The notes below the pieces were generated by a model. The model searched no databases. It saw only the letters and a list, made by a program, of their open reading frames with translations, and had not been told where the DNA came from. A DNA stretch of 49,972 bases from contig NZ_PJBC01000016.1 of NCBI RefSeq assembly GCF_002836515.1, forward strand, positions 1-49,972, in the 5' to 3' direction. Below are positions 25,808 to 33,808 of this stretch, piece by piece (the stretch's first letter is position 1; each line of letters opens with the position of its first letter). The stretch comes from Pseudomonas sp. Choline-02u-1. Lineage in GTDB: Bacteria; Pseudomonadota; Gammaproteobacteria; Pseudomonadales; Pseudomonadaceae. The position numbers were made by a program, and so were the translations under genes.

Positions 25808-27886
25808 TTACTCGGTAATCTTCTCGAAATTGCGATAGAACATGTCCCCTTCCCGGCTATCGGTCATTGAGTGCAATTGATAGCTGCGGTTCAGTCTGGC
25901 GCCGCCATCCCGGGTCAGTGGCGCCCAGACCAGGTTGGCGCGGCGCATGGTCGACATGCTCATCATTTCGTCGAACGGGATCGACAGGTACAGGCCTTTG
26001 TCGAAACTACCTTCGCCATATTCAGCACTGCTGGCCGTGGTGATGGTCGCCCAGGCACCGACGCGCACGCCGTTGAAAAACTCGCGCGAGATGTCCACGG
26101 TGGTGCCCCAGTCCCCGGCCAGATACCGCCCGACACTGACCGCTGCCAGCGTGTCGAACGGCAAATCGGTATAGCCGGTGATGTGTCCGGTCACTACCGA
26201 GTAATCGCGCAAGGCAAAGCCCTGATCGAAATCACGCTGGCGAACCCAGTTCAAATCCGCGCCCAGCGACCAGCGCTCGCCTGTGGGGCGGAACAGCACT
26301 TCTGCGCCGACGCCAGCAAACATCGATTCCAGATAACCACCGTAAACCATGCCGTACAGATCCTTGTCCAACTGCTCGGCATGGCTGAGCTGGAACAACG
26401 GCATGGTCGTGTTTGACGTCGTCAGGTAACGACGCAAATCCGTGCGCACGCGCGGCAATCCGCTCGGTGCGTCGTAGACGAATTTGTCGAAGTTGTTGAC
26501 CAGGTTGGCGCTGAGCAAACCGTTCCACCAAGTGTTGCGGTTAAAGCGATATTCCGCGTCCGCGTCAGCACTGAATTGATAGAGCAAACCATCCGGGCCG
26601 CCAACGTTCTGCTTGAAGCCCAGACCGACGCCATAGCTGAAATGTTGCGGCGCTTCGCTGTAGAGGGTTTTCTCGTTGCGCGGCATCGCCGGGTTGATTT
26701 CGGTGGTGCGGTGCAGCGACTCCAAAGGCTCTTCGTTGTTGATCACTTCGCGGAAGGTCTGGCGCGGCAGGCTGGTTTCCTCCAGCGGCAAGTCATAGCG
26801 CTTGTTGACCACGGTGAACCAGTCGATGTCGTCGCTGACGCTGTTGTCGAGAATCCGGCTCGCGCGTCCGACAGCTTTCGACGAATGGAAATAGCGCTGC
26901 TGCTCGCCATAGACGATCAGCTCGGAATCACGCTGGCTGATGCGCTCGACCTTGTACCCGGCATTCTGCTGCAGACGCCGCGACACATCAGCCCAGTTGA
27001 CCTGCTCCATCGATGTCGTCGGCGCCTTCGCCGGCAGCGGTTCGGGGGTTGGGTCGTAGGTCTTGGCCGGCGCCTTGCGGCTGACGAAATTGGTGTGGAA
27101 GGTCACGCCGAACATCGCAGTATTGCCGCGCTCCCAAGCGGCGCTGAGGTCGATCGAATCGGTGACCTTGAACACCGCGCCGAGGTTGATCGGCGAGTCC
27201 TGTTTGATCTCGTTTTCCTTCGGCTCGTGCTTGTAGTCGTTGCCTTCGAACTCCAGTTTCAGGCTGAGACGATCCCAGGGCGTCTGGTAGCTCACGCCAC
27301 CGAACAGCGAAGGCTTGCCGCGAAAGTACGCGCCGGAGTTGACGTCGCCGGTGCCTTCCAGCGCCGGGCGGGTATCGAAGCGACTGCTGACGTAGCCCAA
27401 CGGGTTATCGAAGTCGCCGCGATTACCGATGTAACCCCAAGCGATGCCGGCGCTGAAATCGAAATTGTCGAAGCGCTTGTTGGCGACGAAGAATTCGCTG
27501 GAGAACAAACCGGTACCACCGATATCTCGGAAGCCCAGCGCCACTTCCGGTGCCCAGTGGCTTTCCTGCCACAGGCGCACTTTGGCGTCGACCGCCTTGT
27601 CCTTGTAGCTTTGACTGCCGCTGAGGGCCTCCGAGCCGTACGGCCGGTTGGTGATCGCGGTGTAGCGAAACGAACCTTCGAGCCAGTCCAGCGGTTGCAA
27701 CGACACGCTGTAGCGGCTGTAGGGATCGGTGCGGTTGGCGTTGACGCTCAGCTCGCCGGCCGGGGCCATGCGCGCCGTCGGCGTCTGCAACAGACCGGCG
27801 CCGCCGAAGTCATTCTGGGTAATGCGCGGTTCGGCGTGAGCCAGACCGCAGGGCAATAACAACACAGCTGCAAAACGTAACTTCAA
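25808..27886 (-). CDS. YjbH/GfcD-family outer-membrane polysaccharide export protein
   Basis: The 692-residue exported protein has a signal peptide MKLRFAAVLLLPCGLAHA and a YjbH domain (DUF940) along its whole length. It is rich in alternating aromatic/beta segments ending in an aromatic-charged tail, consistent with an outer-membrane beta-barrel pair. TQNDFGGAGLLQTPTARMAP at the mature N-terminus is typical of the family. Its start overlaps the yjbG-like stop by four bases (ATGA), showing translational coupling. In enteric GfcABCD/YjbEFGH systems this protein takes part in capsule or EPS release; its precise step is unknown. Confidence 0.88.
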   Translation of the reverse strand: MKLRFAAVLLLPCGLAHAEPRITQNDFGGAGLLQTPTARMAPAGELSVNANRTDPYSRYSVSLQPLDWLEGSFRYTAITNRPYGSEALSGSQSYKDKAVDAKVRLWQESHWAPEVALGFRDIGGTGLFSSEFFVANKRFDNFDFSAGIAWGYIGNRGDFDNPLGYVSSRFDTRPALEGTGDVNSGAYFRGKPSLFGGVSYQTPWDRLSLKLEFEGNDYKHEPKENEIKQDSPINLGAVFKVTDSIDLSAAWERGNTAMFGVTFHTNFVSRKAPAKTYDPTPEPLPAKAPTTSMEQVNWADVSRRLQQNAGYKVERISQRDSELIVYGEQQRYFHSSKAVGRASRILDNSVSDDIDWFTVVNKRYDLPLEETSLPRQTFREVINNEEPLESLHRTTEINPAMPRNEKTLYSEAPQHFSYGVGLGFKQNVGGPDGLLYQFSADADAEYRFNRNTWWNGLLSANLVNNFDKFVYDAPSGLPRVRTDLRRYLTTSNTTMPLFQLSHAEQLDKDLYGMVYGGYLESMFAGVGAEVLFRPTGERWSLGADLNWVRQRDFDQGFALRDYSVVTGHITGYTDLPFDTLAAVSVGRYLAGDWGTTVDISREFFNGVRVGAWATITTASSAEYGEGSFDKGLYLSIPFDEMMSMSTMRRANLVWAPLTRDGGARLNRSYQLHSMTDSREGDMFYRNFEKITE

Positions 27887-28644
27887 CGAACCACCTCGGC
27901 CAGCTGCGTGGCAATGAATTCGGCCAACTGCTGATTCAATTCAGGAAGAGGCGGATCAAGATCATCATTTTTTATCGGCACCAGAATCCGGCTGCCGGCC
28001 ACCGGAAACTGCCCGGACTCGCGATTCCAGTGGGCAATGCCGACGCGCCGCGACACGCCATTGGGCTGGATCAGCCACAGGTAATCGGCCTCGGCGTCGT
28101 CGAGAATCGAGCAGCCTTCAAGATATTCGCGAGCCTCCTGCAAAGGCTGATAGGGCAAGTGGCATGGCTCGCTTACAGCGCCCAGCACCTGCACTTCGTC
28201 AACCCGCTTCGGATAGATCAGCCGATCACCGTCATCGAGGCGAATGTTGCGCGCGAAACCGACTTCCACCGCCACCGGATCAAGGTCAGCGATCTGCCGG
28301 CCGGTCACTGGCATTTGCCGGACTTCTTCAGCAACGCGCTGCGCCAGCGCCGCCCGGCTCGGCCGGTCATACAGCGTCGCCATGCGTTGCAGCACCTCGA
28401 GATCGAACAGCACGCCGACCTTGAGCCGTGTCTGTTCTTCGATCAGCGACTGGCGCAACAAGCCACCCGCCAGCCAATAACCCTCGGCATTGGGCACGGC
28501 CTCGCTGATCACATCGAACAGCCGACCACCCGGCGGCAACGCGATCGGCCCGGGATTGGCGACATCGCCGGACACCGTGACAGCAGCCTGACTCGCCCCG
28601 GCGATCAGCAAAAGACCCGCCGCGATAAGACGTAGGCGCGTCAC
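27883..28644 (-). CDS. GfcC/YjbG-family capsule biosynthesis protein
   Basis: This periplasmic protein of 253 residues has a signal peptide ending AGASQA. The mature part opens with VTVSGDVANPGPIALPPG, a SLBB-like strand pattern also found in Wza-type exporters, followed by helical and GfcC-specific segments (DRLIYPKRVDEVQVLGAV near residue 160). The family assists export of group 4 capsule. It overlaps yjbF by four bases at its start and yjbH by four bases at its end, so the three are one tight operon. Confidence 0.88.
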   Translation of the reverse strand: MTRLRLIAAGLLLIAGASQAAVTVSGDVANPGPIALPPGGRLFDVISEAVPNAEGYWLAGGLLRQSLIEEQTRLKVGVLFDLEVLQRMATLYDRPSRAALAQRVAEEVRQMPVTGRQIADLDPVAVEVGFARNIRLDDGDRLIYPKRVDEVQVLGAVSEPCHLPYQPLQEAREYLEGCSILDDAEADYLWLIQPNGVSRRVGIAHWNRESGQFPVAGSRILVPIKNDDLDPPLPELNQQLAEFIATQLAEVVR

Positions 28645-29306
28645 GGCAGGTGCCTGCGGTCAGGGGTCAGTTGCACCAGCTTGACGCGCAGTTGCGAGGT
28701 CAATTGTTGCTCACTCTGCAGAATGAACCCGTCGCGTGGGTCGACCCAGTAACGGTTGGTCGCGCTGAGGCCAATCGCCGGGGCGTCGATCTGTTCATCG
28801 ACGCGCAGCACCGAGTAAGGCTTGTCGAGAATCTCCAGGGTCTCGGTGGCGCGGCGCGAGAAGCGGCTGTTGACGATAACGCCGACTTCCTGGCCCTTGT
28901 ACAGATCGATCCAGCGCCGCGTGGTGAAACCATCGGCGACGTGATGCAAGCCTTGCTTGAATGGCGAATCATCGGCCAGCCGCGTGCCATCCAGATCGCC
29001 CTCCAGCCCGAGACCGACAGTGCGCACCGCGAGGCCGTCGCGCAGCAGCAACACCTGCTTGCCGGACGCGACCCAGAACTGCAGGTCTTCGCGCTCGCGC
29101 ACCAGCGCCAGCACGCCGGAGCCGGACGGCGTGGTCAGTTTCAATTGCGGGTAGTTGACCCCGGCGACTTCGGTCGCCGATACCTCAACCTCGTCGGGGC
29201 CGACGACAGCGGCCTTGAGGTTGTTCAGCGATGCGCTCATCAGCGGGTTACAGCCGCACAGCAACGAGGCCGCCATCAGGCAGACGCCCACTTTCAATAG
29301 GTTCAC
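28641..29306 (-). CDS. YjbF/GfcB-family outer-membrane lipoprotein
   Basis: The product has 221 residues beginning VNLLKVGVCLMAASLLCGC; C19 is the lipobox cysteine, preceded by LCG, so it is a likely lipoprotein. The body (FWVASGKQVLLLRDGLAVRT, WIDLYKGQEVGVIVNSRFS, RYWVDPRDGFILQSEQQ) fits the YjbF family. The start is a GTG at 29306, set by the lipoprotein signal; an AAGG lies inside the wza stop region ten bases upstream. It lies between wza and yjbG in the operon and probably acts with them at the outer membrane. Confidence 0.85.
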   Translation of the reverse strand: MNLLKVGVCLMAASLLCGCNPLMSASLNNLKAAVVGPDEVEVSATEVAGVNYPQLKLTTPSGSGVLALVREREDLQFWVASGKQVLLLRDGLAVRTVGLGLEGDLDGTRLADDSPFKQGLHHVADGFTTRRWIDLYKGQEVGVIVNSRFSRRATETLEILDKPYSVLRVDEQIDAPAIGLSATNRYWVDPRDGFILQSEQQLTSQLRVKLVQLTPDRRHLP

Positions 29307-29316
29307 AGTCGCGGCC

Positions 29317-30432
29317 TTATTTGCTGTTGTTGCTGTATTCGCTCCAGTTCTTCGCTGCCGAAGCCCCGGTGCCGACAATCGACGCCGACGGCACCAACTG
29401 GCTGATGAAACGGTTCCAGCGAGTGACGTTGGCCGGGCCGACGTAGACGACATCCTGCGGCCGCACCTGAAAGTGCGAGGCCAAGGCCATGGCGGTCGGC
29501 GATTCGGCTTCGAGCTGATAGATCTTCGCCGGCTCGACGTCGAGGTTTTCCACCCCACGAATGACGTAGACCGCGTTGCCGTTGGAACTGGTCTGGCTGA
29601 GGCCGCCGACCGAACCGAGCACATCGGAGAGGTTCATCGTCGCGGTCTTGAAGCTCAACGCGCGCGGCTGGTTGACCTCGCCCATGACGTAGATGCGCTT
29701 GTTGTCGTTGTACGGCAGATACAGTTGATCGCCGCCCTTGAGGAAGACGTTCTGCAACTCGGAATCCTGTTGGTTGAGCGAGTCGAGATTGAGCGGATAA
29801 GTGCGCCCATTGCGCGTCAGCAACAACCCGGACAGGTCGGCGTTGTTGGTGTCGATGCCGGCCGAACCAAGGGCCTCGACCACGCTGAGCGGGTTGGTCG
29901 AAATCGCCTGCGGGCCGGCCTTCGTCACGGCGCCGGTGACCACGACTTTCTGGCTGGCAAAGCGCAGCACCGCCACGTCGACCTGTGGCTCGGCGATAAA
30001 TGCCGACAAGCGCTGTTCGATGTCCGCGCGCAGTTGCTGGATGGTCCGGCCGGCGGCCTGGACTTCCTTGATGAACGGGTAATACAGCGTGCCATCGGAG
30101 CGCACCAGACGGCCGTTGGCATCGATCTGCTGTTGCGCGCCGGAGGGGGCGGTCAGCTCCGGGTGATCCCAGACGGTGATGTACAACACGTCATTGTCGC
30201 CGATGCGATATTCCGCCGGCGTCACCAGCAACTCCGCCGGCAGCGACTCACGCTTTTGCGTGGCGCGGTTCATGGCGATCAGCTTCGGGGTGATCGGAAT
30301 CAGCTCGACCCGGCTGCTTTCACTGGCGCCCTGGCGGGTGATATCGCTGGTGCTCAGGTACTGGCCGGGGGCAAACATGCAACCTTGCAAAGCGAGACTT
30401 GCCAACATTAAAAGATAAACACTACGAGTCAT
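29317..30432 (-). CDS. wza: Wza-like polysaccharide export lipoprotein
   Basis: This outer-membrane export channel for the polymer has 371 residues. The lipobox LALQGC puts the acylated cysteine at residue 18. The PES domain begins at YRIGDNDVLYITVWDHPELT (about 75-95), followed by SLBB repeats (KVVVTGAVTKAGPQAI, RIYVMGEVNQPRALSF) and the C-terminal region VRPQDVVYVGPANVTRWNRF, which ends in the membrane helix of Wza. In the Wzy pathway it partners with Wzc. It is unusual that it is inserted in the yjb-type operon rather than next to wzb-wzc, 10 kb away. Confidence 0.92.
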   Translation of the reverse strand: MTRSVYLLMLASLALQGCMFAPGQYLSTSDITRQGASESSRVELIPITPKLIAMNRATQKRESLPAELLVTPAEYRIGDNDVLYITVWDHPELTAPSGAQQQIDANGRLVRSDGTLYYPFIKEVQAAGRTIQQLRADIEQRLSAFIAEPQVDVAVLRFASQKVVVTGAVTKAGPQAISTNPLSVVEALGSAGIDTNNADLSGLLLTRNGRTYPLNLDSLNQQDSELQNVFLKGGDQLYLPYNDNKRIYVMGEVNQPRALSFKTATMNLSDVLGSVGGLSQTSSNGNAVYVIRGVENLDVEPAKIYQLEAESPTAMALASHFQVRPQDVVYVGPANVTRWNRFISQLVPSASIVGTGASAAKNWSEYSNNSK

Positions 30433-30462
30433 AATGGCACTACGCTATTCAAGGGCGAATCC

Positions 30463-30497
30463 AAAAAACAAAGTCACCCGACTCGCGTCGGGCGACT
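30463..30497 (-). terminator. Intercistronic terminator between the GfcA/YjbE-like gene and wza
   Basis: On the minus strand, AGTCGCCCGAC-GCGA-GTCGGGTGACT is followed by TTGTTTTTTGG. An 11-pair stem with a T-run inside the operon would let the small upstream gene be expressed far more than wza and the genes after it. Confidence 0.82.
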
Positions 30498-30523
30498 CTG
30501 TACTGCACTAACAAATGTTCCTG

Positions 30524-30760
30524 TTAGTTATGCGTGCCGGTTGTACCGGTGGTACCCGTCGTACCGGTGGTACCGCCGTTGGCACTGCCACCGCTGTTGG
30601 ACGCCGCTACAGCACTGGCAACCATTGCAGTACTGGCCGCGGGCGCTTGCGAAGCCGCCACACTGCCACCTACATTGGTTACCGCTGTCAGCGGCGCTTC
30701 AGCGGCGGCAGCCCAGTTGCTCAACATCGTCAACAGGGCAACTGCCATCACTTTTTTCAT
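30524..30760 (-). CDS. Small secreted GfcA/YjbE-like Thr/Gly-rich protein
   Basis: The product has 78 residues: signal peptide MKKVMAVALLTMLSNWAAAA, then a low-complexity Ala/Ser/Val part and a C-terminal GTTGTTGTTGTTGTHN repeat. Length, position and composition match YjbE/GfcA, the threonine-rich first gene of group 4 capsule operons, whose role is not settled. AAGGAG seven bases before the ATG is a very good ribosome site. A terminator directly follows it. Confidence 0.78.
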   Translation of the reverse strand: MKKVMAVALLTMLSNWAAAAEAPLTAVTNVGGSVAASQAPAASTAMVASAVAASNSGGSANGGTTGTTGTTGTTGTHN

Positions 30761-30990
30761 AACAACTCCTTTCTAACATTCGAACTGTTAAAAACAGATC
30801 TGTGTCAGAGCTGGTAGCTTTCAAGTCCGCAAAGAGCGCGAACAAGATCCGTTGTTCTTTCACAGTCATACGCAACTGCTAAAAGTCGAACGGCAGGTTT
30901 ATATCTACGGACTTGCAAAAGGCATTGCCAGTGTAATTTCCCGACGTTATCTAACAACCTGACTGAAACTAACATCGCACTAAACGGCCA

Positions 30991-32007
30991 TCACCGCGAA
31001 TAACCATTGGGATGATTGGATTGCCAGCGCCACGTGTCGGCAACCATGTCCTGCAAGTTGCGCGTGGCTTTCCAGCCGAGTTCTTTAGCCGCTTTCGAAG
31101 CATCGGCAAAGCTCTCGGCGATATCACCGGCGCGGCGCGGCATCATCCGGTATGGCACCGGGCGGCCGCAGGCCTGTTCGAAGGCATGCAGCACTTGCAG
31201 CACGCTGTAGCCATCGCCGGTGCCGAGGTTCCAGGTGTGAATGCCGGCGCGCTCGCTGATCGACTGCAATGCCTTTAAATGCCCGTCTGCCAGATCGACG
31301 ACATGGATGTAATCGCGCACGCCGGTGCCATCGGCGGTCGGGTAATCGTTACCGAAAATAGACAGCTCGCGCAGGCTGCCGACCGCAACCTGGCTGATAT
31401 ACGGCACCAGATTGTTCGGAATCCCGTTGGGGTCTTCACCCATGTGCCCGCTGGCGTGGGCGCCGATCGGGTTGAAGTAGCGCAGCAGCGCGATGCTCCA
31501 GCGCGGCTCGGCGAGGCTCAGGTCGCGCAGCACGTTCTCGACGATTAGCTTGGACTGGCCGTAGGGATTGGTCGGATTACCCGTAGGAAAATCCTCGCGA
31601 ATCGGCATTTCCTCCGGTTCGCCGTACACCGTCGCCGAGGAACTGAACACCAGTCGGAACACCCCCGCCGCTGCCATCGCCTGGCACAGGGTGATGCTGC
31701 CGCCAACGTTGGTTTCGTAGTATTCGAGCGGCTTGCGCACACTCTCGCCCACGGCTTTGAGCCCGGCGAAATGCAGCACGGCGTCGATCTGATGTTCACG
31801 GAAGATTCGGTCCAGCAGCGGCCGATCACAGACATCGCCGCGAATCATCCATGCACTTTTTCCGCAAATGGCTTCGACAGCGTGAAGTGCCGCATCGCTG
31901 CTGTTACAAAGATTATCCAGAACAACAACTTCATAACCTGCTTCAAGCAATGCAAGTGTGGTATGCGAGCCGATATAGCCGGCGCCACCCGTTACCAGAA
32001 TCTTCAT
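30991..32007 (-). CDS. galE: UDP-glucose 4-epimerase GalE
   Basis: It interconverts UDP-glucose and UDP-galactose in the cytosol. The product has 338 residues, exactly the length of E. coli GalE. The NAD-binding TGGAGYIGSHT is at the start, with HFAGLKAVGESV, FSSSATVYGEPE, the catalytic YGQSK (Tyr-x3-Lys), and LLRYFNPIGAHASG with GNDYPTADGTGVRDYIHV later. The ATG at 32007 is preferred; an ATG at 32022 is in frame. It is divergent from galU and 230 bases upstream of the small GfcA/YjbE-like gene in the same direction, supplying UDP-Gal for the polymer. Confidence 0.94.
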   Translation of the reverse strand: MKILVTGGAGYIGSHTTLALLEAGYEVVVLDNLCNSSDAALHAVEAICGKSAWMIRGDVCDRPLLDRIFREHQIDAVLHFAGLKAVGESVRKPLEYYETNVGGSITLCQAMAAAGVFRLVFSSSATVYGEPEEMPIREDFPTGNPTNPYGQSKLIVENVLRDLSLAEPRWSIALLRYFNPIGAHASGHMGEDPNGIPNNLVPYISQVAVGSLRELSIFGNDYPTADGTGVRDYIHVVDLADGHLKALQSISERAGIHTWNLGTGDGYSVLQVLHAFEQACGRPVPYRMMPRRAGDIAESFADASKAAKELGWKATRNLQDMVADTWRWQSNHPNGYSR

Positions 32008-32394
32008 AGCGTGATCCGTCATCGAATAAGTACCCGGTAGCGTGTCAAGCCATGCCTCGTAAATATGCGGAGCAATTCACACAAACAGGGCGACAACAAC
32101 CTCAAGCAAATTTAGTTCAACCACTGGCAATAATTATTTTTACCGGTCAAACTGTTTGACGAGTACTTATTAGCACTCCCTGGCTACATATCACTATCGA
32201 CAGATACCGACTAAAAATAACTTATAACAAAGTAGTCGACATCTCATAACATTAGCGCTTTTTAACAGCGCAACTAATTGCCAGCAACAACCTGACTCGG
32301 GTATTAAAGTAAGCCTTCAATAATCATTGAAACTTGCCGCCACTTTGTGGTGCGCAACCGTCGCCTGTGTTCCATGACTGTCCAGGATACTTTT
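32008..32394. promoter_or_regulatory. AT-rich divergent galE/galU promoter region
   Basis: No gene is seen. GTCAAACTGTTTGAC (32146-32160) is a perfect 15-base palindrome. GACTAAAAATAACT (32209-32222) occurs identically at 43606-43619 in the wzb/hydrolase promoter region. AAATTTAGTTC (32108-32118) recurs near 21430. These are probable regulator sites; no -10/-35 pair is clear. Confidence 0.55.
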
Positions 32395-33228
32395 ATGATT
32401 CGTAAATGTTTGTTCCCCGCTGCCGGCTACGGCACGCGTTTCTTGCCGGCGACCAAAGCCATGCCGAAAGAAATGCTGCCGATCGTCAACAAGCCGTTGA
32501 TCGAATATGCCGTTGAAGAAGCACGGGACGCCGGCCTGCAACACATGGCCATTGTTACCGGCCGGGGCAAGCGCGCGCTGGAAGACCACTTCGACATCAG
32601 CTACGAACTCGAGCACCAGATTCGTGGCACCGAGAAAGAGAAATTCCTCGCCGGCACCCGCGAGCTCATCGACACCTGCACCTTTTCCTACACCCGTCAG
32701 GTGGAAATGAAGGGCTTGGGTCATGCGATTCTCAGCGGCCGTCCATTGATCGGCGACGAGCCGTTTGCCGTGGTGCTGGCCGACGACCTGTGCCTGAACC
32801 TCGAAGGCGACGGTGTGCTGTCGCAGATGATTGAGCTGTACAGGAAATTCCGCTGCTCGATCGTCGCCATCCAGGAAGTTCCGGCCGACCAGACCCACAA
32901 GTACGGGGTGATCGCCGGCGAGCTGATTTCCGACGGCATCTACCGAGTCAACCACATGGTGGAAAAACCGGCACCGCAGGACGCACCATCGAACCTGGCG
33001 ATCATCGGCCGCTACATTCTCACGCCGGACATCTTCGACCTGATTGCCGACACACAACCGGGCAAGGGCGGCGAAATCCAGATCACCGACGCACTGATGA
33101 AACAGGCGCAGAACGGCTGCGTGCTGGCCTACAAATTCAAAGGCCTGCGCTTCGACTGCGGAGATGCCGAGGGTTATCTGCAGGCGACCAACTTCTGCTA
33201 CGACAACGTGTACCTCAAGGGCCGCTGA
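32395..33228 (+). CDS. galU: UTP-glucose-1-phosphate uridylyltransferase GalU
   Basis: It makes UDP-glucose from UTP and glucose-1-phosphate. The product has 277 residues, and the nucleotidyltransferase motif PAAGYGTRFLPATKAMPKEM sits at residues 8-27. FAVVLADDLCL holds the metal-binding aspartate, KPAPQDAPSNLAIIGRY follows, and RFDCGDAEGYLQATNF is at the C-terminus. AGGA eight bases before the ATG at 32395 sets the start. It lies back to back with galE and 32 bases before the phosphomannomutase-domain gene. Pseudomonads usually also keep a core galU elsewhere, so this may be a second, cluster-bound copy (inference). Confidence 0.94.
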   Translation: MIRKCLFPAAGYGTRFLPATKAMPKEMLPIVNKPLIEYAVEEARDAGLQHMAIVTGRGKRALEDHFDISYELEHQIRGTEKEKFLAGTRELIDTCTFSYTRQVEMKGLGHAILSGRPLIGDEPFAVVLADDLCLNLEGDGVLSQMIELYRKFRCSIVAIQEVPADQTHKYGVIAGELISDGIYRVNHMVEKPAPQDAPSNLAIIGRYILTPDIFDLIADTQPGKGGEIQITDALMKQAQNGCVLAYKFKGLRFDCGDAEGYLQATNFCYDNVYLKGR

Positions 33229-33260
33229 GACGGCTTTCCACTTCCCACAGGCAGGCAACC

Positions 33261-33674
33261 ATGAACATTGCACAGCATTCGACAGAGATTGAACGTGAGG
33301 TGGGCAACCTCGGGGTGATGAGCTGGTTGTCGCGCCATCAACCGCTGCCCAGCGCCAACGAAACCTGGCTGGGCACGATTCTGCTGGTGGAGCGGATCGG
33401 CGTGTTTCCAGCGTCGGGGGATATTCGCCGGTCGCTGCGCGATCCGTATCCGCTAGTCGCGCATCTGAAAGCGTTGTATGGCGAACAGGCGCTGGAAATG
33501 GATGACCGCGATGGCCTGAAAGTGATCTTCAGCGACTGGCGCTTTCGCGTGCGCATCTGCTGCAACGACCCGGCGATCATCATTAATGTCGAGACCCGCT
33601 GTGATGCGCGGCTGATGCCGCGCAAGCTTGCGGAGTTACTCGAACAGGTCGACAACTTCGTCCCTGCACGATGA
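33261..33674 (+). CDS. Free-standing phosphomannomutase C-terminal domain protein
   Basis: The product has 137 residues. From about residue 47 it aligns by eye with the end of ManB/CpsG phosphomannomutases: VFPASGDIRRSL corresponds to AFPASGEINSKL, DGLKVIFSDWRFRVR to DGISMEFADWRFNLR, and NVETRCDARLMPRKLAELL to NVESRGDVPLMEARTRTLL. The catalytic serine, metal and sugar-binding domains are all missing, and the phosphate-binding SSNTEP motif reads ICCNDP. It cannot be a mutase alone. It may be a regulatory or sugar-phosphate-binding remnant that is still expressed: AGGCAACC precedes the ATG, and the gene is 32 bases after galU. Confidence 0.72.
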   Translation: MNIAQHSTEIEREVGNLGVMSWLSRHQPLPSANETWLGTILLVERIGVFPASGDIRRSLRDPYPLVAHLKALYGEQALEMDDRDGLKVIFSDWRFRVRICCNDPAIIINVETRCDARLMPRKLAELLEQVDNFVPAR

Positions 33675-33808
33675 TCGTTCCCACGCTCTGCGTGGGAATG
33701 CCGCCCGGGACGCTCCGCGTCCCAGCGCGGCGTGACGCAGAGCGTCACAGGATGTATTCCCACGCGGAGCGTGGGAACGATCACCGTCGCTCTGCGTGGG
33801 AACGTTCA
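33672..33808. repeat. CGTTCCCACGC-type inverted repeat cluster filling a convergent gap
   Basis: TGATCGTTCCCACGCTCTGC at the left, its inverted form CGTGGGAACGATCA at 33770-33783 and a third copy CTCTGCGTGGGAACGTTCA form nested hairpins. Both flanking stop codons (33672-33674 and 33806-33808) lie at the repeat ends. This is another common pseudomonad repeat family. Confidence 0.82.
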
